Below, piece by piece: positions 13,038 through 24,800 of a DNA stretch of 64,000 bases; within the stretch, counting starts at the first letter, position 1, and each line of letters begins with the position of its first letter. Origin of the DNA: Phallusia fumigata. Taxonomy: Eukaryota > Chordata > Ascidiacea > Phlebobranchia > Ascidiidae. The stretch is from NCBI GenBank assembly GCA_008931825.1, contig QXVZ01009061.1, positions 62,001 through 126,000 on the forward strand. The letters are read 5' to 3'. The notes under the pieces are model-generated. The model did no database searches, was not told the DNA's origin, and worked only from the letters and a program-made list of their open reading frames with translations. Both the position numbers and the translations under genes were made by a program.

Positions 13038-16000
13038 CTAGGTGTCTAATCCAGCAGCAGCTCTAATAATTAAAAATATTAGGGCACTCAAACCACCACT
13101 TATAGGTACAGTAATAAACCAGGCAACAACAATATTCCGAAAAATTTTCCAATCTACTGCTTCTCTTGATCTCACCCAACCCACAGCCACGACTGCTCCA
13201 ACCTGAAAAACAGTTTGAGACTGAAAACCTTTTCATGTCACTTCAAGTCACCTTTTAAAGTTACAAAATAAATAAAAAAATTTGTAGCAAATAGAATGAT
13301 GGGTTTCACCAACTTTCCATTTCACATACACCACAACCCAACAAAAAAGTGACGTACTTTCACAAAATTATTTACATTGTGCCCCTAGTTACTAAGGCAT
13401 TTTACATGTTTTTGCAAGCAGAAATGCTTCACATTTATAATTGTTGATTAGGTGTTAAACCATATAAATGTCAACTGTGGTGAATATGATAGAAGATTCC
13501 TTATTTAATTTAACGTGTGAAATATGATTACACATCTAGGAATGTTCAAAGCAGAATCAAGGGAATCAGTTTTGTTGCTTTTAATTTTGTGCATCATTTG
13601 CCAAAATTAGTATAGGACTTGGTCTTGATGCTACTAGAATAGCAATTTTGACAACAACATCCTCACACCCAATGTATAATTTGTTGAAATTTCATCCTAT
13701 TTGCCATTGTTTTAAGTTTGCACACACAATCTGATGCCCTATAAACCAACCTAGCACCTGGATTATCTTTAATCACATGAAACAAGATGTCATGCCCAAA
13801 TTTATTCCACCCGCATGGAATTTTGACAAATTGTTTAAAATTAAATTAACACGCAAATATCTGATCAGCGTGGGGAATGATTGGGTGACCACTAATTATT
13901 GGGACAAACAAAAGTTACAACACCACAATGAACTAATCTTACCAGTTAAAACCCCGTTTAAGAACATTGAAATAAAAACATTACATTGAGAACAATCATA
14001 ACTGATGACACACCATTATGGTTAAATCGACCACCTGGAAAAGTTTCATCCGAAACCACCCAGCGGGGTAAAAAACAAAGTGGAAACAATATGTTCCCTT
14101 TAGGAAGGTAGCCCATAACCAGTTAAGTAGTGAACTTGGTAGATGTATCAAACAGTCAAACAAACCTTGCAGTGGGTGGTTGAAACAGGTAACCCACTGT
14201 TGGAAGCAGCTAAAACAGTAATGGCACTCATCAATTCAATGGCAAAACCTCTGAAATAAAAACACTAGTTATTTTAGTTTTGTTAGGTGATTTACAATAT
14301 CACAAGCCTTACCTAGATGGAGTGAGATTTGTAAGATCCTGCCCCATGGTTTTTATGACCCTTCTCCCCCAAACCCATAGACCACAACATATTCCAACAC
14401 CACCATAAAGAAGAATAAGAAGAGGTGTATAGGATTTTTGATGGACTGTTCCTTCATGATATATTATCCATATTGCAATGAGGGGACCAATGGCATTACT
14501 GCAACAAGTAATTTAGTATAGTATCATAATTTATTGAGCAAAAGACTGTTGAGTATTGCTTAGGCTTTGAGTTGGCAACATTGGCAGGAGTGCAGGCTGC
14601 AATGATGCAAAACACAGGTTGACCGCCCTGGTCCACAAATAGTAAATTTTGGTTTGAAAAAGTTTAACATAACAACATAACTTTGTCATGTTTACTGGCC
14701 ATAAGACTTTATATTCACTTGTTGCGAAATCATAACTAGAAGGCTGGCTTTCAACAAACTGCAATCACACCTACACTTTAACACAATTTCTAAGCCTACG
14801 CATTTGCTTCATTATTTTACATTGGGTCCTATAGGTACCTACGCTTTTATGACATGATTGTTTCTGTAAAAAACGCATGGAATTAACAAACTTTATGGGG
14901 CTAGCAGGTCAAATGCTGGGGGTATATGGTTTAACACTGCAAAAAATGTGCCACAATGGCATGCAGTTTGGGATTTGTTCATGAATTTGACCCATATTAG
15001 GGGGCTGGCAGGGTAATTGCTGGAGTAGTAGGGTTGTGTACTAAAATGGCATGTTCTACAATTCGTCCAATTTCATTATAAAGCATAGAAACCTATGCAC
15101 CACAATGGATGTTTAACAAATTGTTTAAATATAGTTAAATTTAAACATTGTTTAGTAATTTGACCCATTTTAGTGGGTTGGCAAGATAACTCCTGGGGTG
15201 GTGGGGTTGGGCAAATCAAAAAACCAACCACATTGACCACAACTAAAGTGTATTAAAATTTTATCCAAATCAGTCATCGTGAAAAAATGTACCACTAGTA
15301 TGCATGGCAAATAGGGGTTTTAGGTCACTAAGCTAATGACACAAAGTCTCCAACTCAAGTGTTTGTTGATCAATTGAAACAACTTCACTTGCATTTATGT
15401 ATCACAACTTTCACTCTTTTAGGTTTGCAGGTAACCACTGGGGTTATGGGATCAAATCAAACAGATGTCACATCTTTATGACCATATCTACCACCTGTAT
15501 CAATTTTATCCAAATCGGTCAAACATTTTATGTCAAAATTGTATGGACAAACAGCAAACAAAATCAGAAAAAAAAACAAGAAAACAATTGCTGCCATCAC
15601 TGTAGAAGCCTTAACATTGCTATTTATTTAAAAACTAAACATTTGGTAGCCCTAGAACATTTTAAAACTGCTTCTGCATACCTAACATCATTTCCACCAT
15701 GAGCGAATGCACCAAAACAAGCTGTCAAAATTTGTAGAAAACTAAAGATTTTTCGAATTTCCATTCTTCCTTCCTGTGCCTATTAATAAAAATATGCATC
15801 ACAAAATTAAATCCATTTCATCTTTTAGTTTTACCTCCATTATTTCATCTTTTGTTGCTTCTTGAGCCTTTTCTATTTCTTCATCGTTTTGTCCAATCTG
15901 TTCAAAAAACATCTTTGCAATTTTACATGGGTTTACTTTCATCACACACATCTATGGTAAATCTAACTGTGCCAAAAATGTAACAATAAATAAATAAAGT

Positions 16001-19000
16001 AAAGCATCTGCAAACACATAAAAGGAACACATAAAAGGGAGTATACATGATGTTTTTGTTTAGGATAACAGAAAAAACAAATGCATGTATTACGTTTAAA
16101 CCTCTTAAACTGTAGGCCAATAATAGACTTAGCATGCCAATCTTTTACAATAGTTGATCCATATTGACCTTATCATTTACCTACAACCAGACTATAAAAC
16201 AGTTAAAAAAATGGGTATTTACCTTAATAGCTATGACGTCTTGTTGTGCCGTAGAAAGTCTTCGAAATCCCTCCTCAATTGCACCACTGTATATTTTTGG
16301 GTAAGCAGGCGGCAAATGTTCTGAGGATTCAGCATGATTCATAACCTTTTGAAAATTAGTAAAAAGTTAAATAATGTGTAGTGATGATCTATGTGCAAAA
16401 AACAACCAATGAGAAGCACCCTATATATCCCTGTTTTAAATTTCAATACATTTGGATTAGCATGTTCAAAGTAAGGGACATGTAAACAAAAAACTGAATA
16501 TTTGGGGTTAAAAAGGTAAAAAAATAGGTGAATCCAAATTAAAGATCATTTGAAATACTTTGCATTATGTAAACTATCAAACTGAGAAACTTCTACGAGA
16601 CTTACTTTGTTAAATACTACTGTTTTAAAATTTTTAAGTTTGGGGGGGCCTGTGGGTAAACCAATGGGAAAACTTTGGTGAATAGTTGTCAGTGCAGAAC
16701 TTTTAATACCTATCTATCATGTGTAAAAATGTAAACATGTTTGAACAACTCTTTCTAGATCAAAACATGGAAACAAACTCACGTAAGACACAAAAAAACA
16801 GAGTAAAAACAATATGTGTCCCTTTCATAGAAGGGGGATTGGGGACCCATAAAAATTATGCTTTTACCAATCCCTCTTCATCACTGTCATCAAACGGTTC
16901 ATCTAACTTAGTCCCTCCCAACAGTGTAGATGATATATGATCCATTTCCAACTCACTTCCTTGACTTCCTTCTCTCTGTAAGGACATTTCCATTACAGCT
17001 GGATGAACCACGATATTCCATTAGTTTTCAACATAATTAAGCTACAAAACTGGTTAGAGTATAATTTTTTAGAAATCATACCAAAGCACTTTCAAGTGGA
17101 TCACAAGATGTTGATCGTTTTCTTTGGATTGTGATCATTTTTCTTTGTCGATTAATAAAAACTTCATATATGTCTGCATCAGACTTTTCAGTGAGCGTTA
17201 CCATAGCTGGCTCAGAGAAATTGCGACGAATTTCATCTTGTATATCTTGAACTGATGGTGAAGGAATTGTGGTCTGCATTAAACAATGTTTTTCAACATT
17301 TAGATGCATTGTTGATCATTTAAGCTTGCATTGCAGTTGCCTTGCTTGCTTAAGCCATTCACTTGTAGACATTTTTCTACCCTTTGCACGCAATAATAAA
17401 CACTTCTTTGGTCAATTAAAGGAAATTCACCCTCACTTACAGGGAACTCTTGTTAGAGGGCATAAGGTATTTCTTAAAGTTGAAAAAAACAGACCCTAAT
17501 TTTTGTTTTGTTACTTGCAATTTTATCTATCATTCTCTCAAAAACTAAACACTTTGATATGATATTCTGGAATCGAAAGAACTATACCAGAAGCTATTCT
17601 ACTTTGGAGTTCTCTAATAAAAAAATGTGTCCTCTTCAGAAGCAGACCTATAACCAGTCACATTGTACTTTTTACCGTCTTATAGGTTTTGCTTTATTCT
17701 TACCTTCAAGACACCCTTTTCAAGTTGCAGCAAAGGTGGAATTCTTACAGATCCATGACTTTCCTGTCCTACGGATTTGGAACGCTTTGAACGTTGCTGC
17801 CTTAGTCTTTTTGCTTCCTAAAATTTCAATTCAAAGAAATCAATTACACTTAAGGTTTGGCGTTCATCATGTGAAAAATATGGCAGCAGAGCTATTGTTA
17901 CACATTGTCTTTCGCAGAGTAATAATAACAAACAGATTAATAACTAGAAGGGTGGCTTTCACCATGGGGGGGTTCCATATACACTATTACCTTATTTAAA
18001 AATGCATATATATTGACTGTGTCATTTCGCATTGGGTCCCATAGTTACTTAAGCTTTTTATAACATGGTTGTTTCTGCAGGCAAAAACGCATGGGTCCCC
18101 ACACACGCAAATTGTAGAAATTGTGGTTCACTATAATGTATGTACAGAACAGAAGCAGATATTTTTTTCTCTACTTTTTCGAAAACCGAAANATGTGAAT
18201 GTCTGCTTTATGCTTGAATCAGTGGTCTGATACCAACTAATGCACTGCATGGCTTGTAACCCTGTCAATCACTCCCAAAGAGTTGTATTAGTTTGCACTA
18301 GGGGCAGAACAACAAGAATAAAAACATATTTTTAAGTCTGTGAGAGTAACAACTGAAGGGATCACCTTATCTAAAAGCATTTACAATTTTAACTAATTTA
18401 CCTTAGTTTTTCTAACATATATGACCTGTGAACAAAAATCCTATTTCGGGGTATAAAGATCATGAACCAAAACAAAACTCAAAAAATGTATTTAAATGCT
18501 CCCTTGTACCAACCATGTAAAACTGAATTCCAACATCAATTACTTTATTAAATGTAGCATTGTTAGTTCTATGTTTTGATGTGCTGTTGGTCAACCAATG
18601 GGTAAACTGGGTTCAAAGTTGTCAACACACAGCTTTAGATGACCATTTTATGTGTCAAAATTTTAAAGGTAAATTTAACAACTCTTTCTTGACCAAAAGC
18701 TATGAACAAATCTGAACAGCCTGTAAATAAACCCTTCCTAAAAACAAAAAATAGGCGAACCTAACCCAAACTCATTAAATGCAATTTTAATACTGGCAAT
18801 ACACTAACCATTAATAAAATGAAACTTCTAGAAAAATTTCTTCAATGAATTTAGCAGTTTAAAAAATTTTGGGCTTTTGGTCCTGTGAGTCAACCAGTCG
18901 ATGAACTGGGGTACAAAGTTGTCATTGCACAACTTTAGTTACCTATCATCATGTGCACAAATTTTACTGACTGTGTTTTGACCACAACATATAAACAAAC

Positions 19001-21066
19001 AGACGCTAAACAGAAAAATGGAGTGAAAACAATAGGTGACCCCATTTCGAAAGTGCCCTATACTAAAACTTATTTAATCAAGTTGATGCAAATTAAACAC
19101 ACCTCAATTGTTCTGGGTGAAACCTGTTGTTCTGAATTGATTCGCACACGTCTTGACTTTTCAGCTCCTGCACATGTTGTAATGTATTGTTTTGAGTATA
19201 TGATGTTCGCATTGTACACACATATCACATGAGTATTTTACCGACCAATAAATTCATTGGCTTGAGTTTTATGATACGATGGAACAGCTGGAACTACATT
19301 TAAATGTTTTTTATCCCCACTTCCATTTTCATCCAGTGTGTTACAGCTCTCATCTGTAGCATCTTTTTCAGCTATTGATTCCATAACTGTTGGTAACTTG
19401 CTTGTTTTTTTGTGGCCAGGCATTGATGGTGTGGACTTTTCCACCAATAACATTTGATTGCACATTTCATTCTTCTCAGCTGAGGTAAAAATAATATAAT
19501 TTTCTATTGTTGGACGGGTCGCTTTCACCATATTGCCAATCCACATTCATTAAAAAAGGTATATATTCACTATACTATTTTACATTAAATCCTGTAGTCA
19601 CCTAAGCTAACATATCATTAGATAAATTAACTAGGGTGGTAGTGTTTTGTAATATTGTTATTACATATACTCTGTGCCTACTTTAATGATATTTTGCTAA
19701 TATTAAATTACCATAGATGTATAAAAAAGTTTTCATTTGTGGTGACAGTAAACATGAAAATGTTCCTTCCAAAAGGGGACACCTAATCGTATTGAGAAAC
19801 AAAGGTTTGTTCTTACCGTTAATTGCGGCTTTCATTTTTTTTACCATCACAAGTTGAACAAGCAGACCAACAGCAAAACCAATACAAATAGCTATAATAA
19901 CATCAACCCATGGAGCTAATTTGTCGAAGCCAAGAACTAAAAGAACAAACAAAATTTCGATAAAAGGTTTATTCATTTTATATACTAGCAGATAAGTGTG
20001 TTCTAAAATACTGACGTGGAGCTCCAGAAAAAAGAACTGAAAAACAATTTATTGCAATAGTGCACCCATACATGATGGGCATTGCAATTAGACCCGGACG
20101 GACAGGATCTTTCTGTCAAAACAAAGTAATAATTGTTGGGAAAAAATTAAATGACACAACAAGTATATACCTTCTGAAAAATTAATTTTCGCAGCATGTA
20201 GTAAAAAATTGCTGCCATTCCACCAGCTAATACTGGAGAACAAAACCATGATCCAACTAAAAGCAAATCAGTTTTTATTAATATAGAAGCAAATATTAAC
20301 AACAAAATATTTTTTGGTATTTTTTATCAATTAAAAACAAAACAACTCAGAATACCAATTAGATAATAATGTATTGTGTATGTTCTAATGTAATTACTAT
20401 AAGTGTATGTTATAATGTAATTACCTATAAGACCCATTTTTTTCCAATTGACTCCTTGTACACCACGGGCAACCAAAGAAAAACCAACAGTGGCACCAAC
20501 TATACTGTGGGTCCCTGATACCGGAATTTTGAAAAATGTTGCAATCAACTGCCACAATCCGGATGCTAAACAAAAGTCAAAATTCAGAAAAAAATGTTTG
20601 TTTGTAAACAGTGTTGATGTAACTAACATACCAAACATGGCACTGATTTCTCCAACCATTAGGAGTGCTTCATTGTCAATGTAAATGTCAACATCAATTA
20701 TACCCTTGCGAATTGTTGCTCCCACTTTAGCACCTAGCAATATTGCTCCAAGTGTCTCAAATATTGATGCTAAGATGCAAGCCTATAAGTTCACCAATTT
20801 GTAAATTAATAAAAAACTTATTACCTTAAGAGCAAGAAACTTACTTGTTTCAAAGTTAATGTTCCAGCACCCACAGTTGTACCAAAACTGTTTGCGACAT
20901 CATTTGCACCAACTGCGAAGGCTAAGATAAATGCAATGACAAATCCGGCAATAAGAATCCATAACACAGATGCTTGCCAGTCCTCAAGAACAAATGGCAC
21001 TGATGTTGATATAACAGTAGTGACGGCAGCATAGGCATTTGATATAAATGCTGTTGTAGCAGACAT
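13038..21066 (-). CDS. SLC20A: Sodium-dependent phosphate cotransporter (PiT/SLC20), 17 exons
   Basis: The product imports inorganic phosphate with sodium across the plasma membrane. Exons: 21066-20845, 20782-20632, 20565-20425, 20256-20171, 20112-20016, 19936-19817, 19479-19246, 19167-19124, 17817-17704, 17273-17082, 16975-16868, 16345-16223, 15897-15835, 15779-15682, 14498-14313, 14250-14166, 13202-13038. This gives 742 residues (human SLC20A1 679). The paired family signatures are both present: [16 protein letters not shown] (from 53) and HGGNDVSNAIGPL (from 592), along with PISGTHS-type and PVSTTHCK motifs. Hydrophobic segments occupy both ends, with a long charged cytoplasmic loop (about 275-560) between. 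The loop exons from 19479 to 16868 are diverged and their splice choices are less certain. A PiT1 or PiT2 assignment cannot be made from sequence alone, as tunicates may predate that split. Confidence 0.93.
13295..14125 (-). repeat. Interspersed element copy in SLC20 intron
   Basis: A diverged copy of the CTAG-ended family. It begins near GGGTTTCACCAACTTTCC and ends near AGTGGAAACAATATGTTCCC and GCCCATAACCAG, matching the ends of the other copies. The CTAG terminus itself is not clear in this copy. Confidence 0.5.
14735..15580 (-). repeat. Interspersed element copy in SLC20 intron
   Basis: The left boundary reads AACTAGAAGGCTGGCTTTCAA, which on the minus strand ends in CTAG followed by T like its relatives. 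The interior repeats phrases such as GGTAACTCCTGGGGTGGTGGGG and ACCACAATG seen in other copies. The opposite boundary, near the poly-A-rich stretch at 15545-15580, is blurred. Confidence 0.5.
16480..16860 (+). repeat. Interspersed repeat, GGGGGCCTGTGGG subfamily, SLC20 intron
   Basis: This copy contains TTTGGGGTTAAAAAGGTAAAA, then GGGGGGCCTGTGGGTAAACC, then GTTGTCAGTGCA and CTATCATGTGT, and ends with ACAGAGTAAAAACAAT and GGGGACCCATAAAAATTA. The same order of motifs appears near 18500-19075, 31800-32160, 32160-32330 and, reversed, near 56340-56480 and 62520-62650. Confidence 0.6.
17945..19080 (-). repeat. Composite interspersed repeat in SLC20 intron
   Basis: The left end AACTAGAAGGGTGGCTTTCACCATGGGGGGG is a clear family terminus. 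The body includes CATTGGGTCCCATAG and ACGCATGGGTCCCCACACACG blocks also seen near 14830 and 31000. The right part (from about 18500) repeats the GGTCCTGTGAGTCAACC and GTTGTCATTGCACAACTT motifs and ends GGAGTGAAAACAATAGGTGACCCC. A single N is at 18191. Two or more insertions may be joined here. Confidence 0.5.
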
Positions 21067-21853
21067 GATCCCGTTGCAAGATGAGGTAGTTAGTCGATGC
21101 TACACGTTTGCACGTACAGCCCAAAATTCCAGGTCATATCAACTTATCGCATCTGCTTGTTAACAAAACAGCTATTCACGTTCTAGGGTTTTGCAATTTT
21201 TTGCAGTATTTCATAGTTGCACTTTAAGTATTTTGGAGCAAAGCCACAAAACAAAAACGTCCGGAAAGTGGTCAAAATCACTTACCAGTTACCACGTGGA
21301 GAGCCACAAACATGCGCTCTAACATCTATACAAGTCACGTGGGTTTTATTCTTGGTAGCGATAATTTTAAAAACATCGCGCGTGTATGCTTTATTAATAG
21401 GCCAAACGAGAATCTAGATCTGCAGAATACTGTTGCTAAGTTTCGCGGCACAAACAACTGTCAAAGCGACAAGAAAAAGTCTAACCCCAAACATCGTTTA
21501 TGAGAGGGCCCTTGCTGAGAGCTTCAGCTTGACATTACCATTTTACAGCCTTGCAATGCGGCGGTGCACCGCAGACGTGCATGTGCGGCACGCTTCACAA
21601 ATACCACCAACATACTGTGACTTGAAAACTTTATTGCACGGTAACGACTGCACAACCTAAGAAAACGAATTTTTCGGCAACTTATTGCACACATTTATTC
21701 ACATTCATTGATCATTTCAAAAAACACACAGCGCAATACGATTATCACACAACATGTTATTTTTATACACACGAACAAAATTGTGAACCATTCAGTGTCA
21801 ATATTGGTCAAAATTAAGTGCAGCTGGTGTAGGGTACTGTAAAGGAGTGACCA
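21067..21853. promoter_or_regulatory. Gap between WDR81 3' end and SLC20 start
   Basis: Both flanking genes run on the minus strand. The stretch should contain the WDR81 3' untranslated region and the SLC20 promoter. A minus-strand AATAAA at 21694-21699 lies about 155 bp past the WDR81 stop. The segment 21280-21620 is relatively GC-rich and includes CACGTGG and CACGTGGG near 21293 and 21335, E-box-like sites. No gene is visible. Confidence 0.45.
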
Positions 21854-24800
21854 CTACGCCAACAATCTAATAGCACCAGTATCAGAAGAAACAATCATTT
21901 GCCGTTTCATCGGAAGTACAGTGAAAGAAGTGAGAGTTCCACGAAAGCAATCCGAACGCAACTTGGTGGCAGCGATCGGTTTGTCCAAGGTACTTCGTAA
22001 CGTGTTGGCGTCTGCCAACAAGAGCTTGTTAAGTTTTTGTCCTGAGTACAAGGTATGTTCTGGATCATGTTTGGGTTAAATTACCTGGTTACAATTTTTG
22101 GATATTCACATGGTAAATATTGGCAGTATTTAAAGCTTTGACACAGTAAATAGGGGATAGTAGGCATATTGGGTTAATAAAAAAAAGTTTATGCCCTTTT
22201 TGGAATTAAACAACCCTACAACAGGCATAACTACCAAAAGTGTTAGTCCCTACAATCCTTTTTCTTTAGTTAATGTTATAATCACTCCAAATACAAAAAA
22301 TCTGAATACGAAACAAAAATTGTGATTACAACAGCATCTAAAGAAAACAGAACACCACTCCACTGTGGCCCAAATCAACAAATGTTCATCAGTTAACTGA
22401 TTGGGCTATAAAAAGCAATCAAAACATCACAACGGCCCAATCCACCAACAGTAAAAATTTCACTGAGTTTAAACTTTTAGAGGCCTTAAGTTTATTTAGA
22501 TTAAACACAATTGATACACCACAATCACATATTTTGCAAAAACTATTGGCTATATATTTCTGGCTTAAAGGCCTATGAACAAAAATGGTTAATTAGGGTA
22601 AAATTGGCAAGTCCAACCATACATAACAAATTGCATTCTTTCAGTGGGAAATGTGTATGTATTTCTAACTTTTCTCGATGCCAATGTGACCAATTGCCAA
22701 TTTTTTTGGAAGTCTAGGTAACTGTCAAAAGGGACATGAGTTTATTTTCAACAAACGTATTTGTATAAATTGTATAAATGCAACAATTACAATAATAACC
22801 ATTACAAAGTTTTAGGGGCCAGTTCATCAATCAATGAATTTACGGGGGTAAAAGTTTACAATGCGTTCCCTTTATGTAGAACCCATATTTAGGCATGCTA
22901 AAAATATTTCCTAACAATAAAGGTGGAGCCATTCAAACTAAAGTATTATCAAACATGATTAAATAGATTAACAAAGTCAAGAAGCTGCAAGCTCCAAGAA
23001 TAGCACTAGGCTTTTATTTCTACACTTTATTGCATTGCTAAACACTTTGCGAAAAGTCCAGTAACAAGCTAACCTGGTTTGTTGTTTCCTGGTGGAGGAA
23101 GAGGCAAAACAAATATTCGATTGGAAAATGATGCCGTTATCAACTCATTGTGAAAGACTTTGGTAGTTTGTATAGGATCTGTTACAGACCGGTAAACCAT
23201 GCAAGGAATGGTGCTGTTCATATCCCAAACCTAATAGTTAGGTATTGTAGTTTAATCAAATTTAATAACCAGAATTTGTCATGAATACCCACAGCTACAG
23301 ATTGATCCATAGAAGTTGATATAAATGATTTATCCGACATAGTTGACAGAGTTGTGATATCATTATCATGTGCATGCCAAATTCTTAGTATGGGCCCCAT
23401 TCTTAAATCAACCACTGATATGACGCCAGAAGAAAAGCCAGCAACAATCCAATTTCCGATCGAGCATGTGCACCTGGTTCAATATAAACATATATTTTAG
23501 CACACATAAACAATTAACCCATTAAGATGAAGTTTTCAACATTCACCTTATTCCACCAGCAGATGGACCAACAGCAGTTTTGTACTCGTTAGCAAGAAGG
23601 CATGATCGAAGATCCAGAAGTTTTAATGTCTCAGATGTGTTCACCAGTACTTGCCTTTGAGGATCAGGCAAGGCTAACACCGATGCAATGCCAGGTTTAA
23701 ATTCACCACTATCAAAGCATATGATCTGTAGAGTAGAAATACATTTTTTAGCACTGGTGGCAAAATAACACTCAGTAAAAGATTTTTATCTGAATGTTTT
23801 GGTATAGTGGTTTAGGATTAAGTTATGGATGAGCTGTGATCAAGTTTCGTTAGTGATCATACACATCCAATTTAGACTTATCGTGTACAATCAATCCTTG
23901 CTCAATGCTATTTTTCTGAATAGAAAACTTCGGTTAATCCAGATTTGGTTGACTGGTAAATTCATCTGGTTCAACCGAAGATGTTTGTATCAAGCATGGT
24001 TTTATCTAGACAGTGGTTGATCAGAAAATCGCCTTAATTTAACACATTACTGACCCGATGATGAATTATATGAAAATGAATCAAATTTGTTGACACAAAA
24101 TAGGCTTCAGAAGAAAGCAAAGATCTGGATTAACTAAAAGATTTAGTTACGAAAAACATTAGAAATCATCTGTATCTCAAATTTCATCCGATTAGGCAAA
24201 GATCCGTATTTACGGAATCCATATTAGCCAAAGTTTACTGTAATTGCTTATCTGAATGCATTAACTAGGTACTTTGAAAGAGAATAGGATTTCCTAATAA
24301 TAGTTTACCTGTTGCCCTGTGTAAGGATCCCAAACATGAATACTTCCATCACAGCTCACCACAGAATTGTCAGCAACAACCAAACTGGCATGATATACAG
24401 CCTTTTTGTGTTGTCTATAAACAAACAAAGGTTCCACCGACTCTGATGTACTTCCATGCAAGGACCAGATTCGAACGGTTTTGTCTTTGCTTGAACTCAT
24501 GAACCAACCTTCACAGTCATTGGCATAAATGCTTCTGTATGTAAAATTTTTATTGCTACTAATTTTGTCAAGTTTGTCAATTTAATCTGTTAAATTAAAT
24601 AGTACTTGACAGCAGCAGAATGGCCAGAAAAACTCTGAAGGCCAATTTGATTAAAATGAATGTGATTATCATCATCAGCTAAACCAATTTCATGCTCCCA
24701 GTATGCAAGCCAATTTCCATTCAAATGAGTGTAACCATTTTCTACATAAATAGCATTTGTAAATGTTTGAAAGACTAGCTTAAAATGCATTTAGTGCTAA

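Noticed and set aside
18191-18191. N as a contig join like that at 30671
   Set aside because: No duplicated sequence flanks it; probably an ambiguous base in a low-quality stretch.
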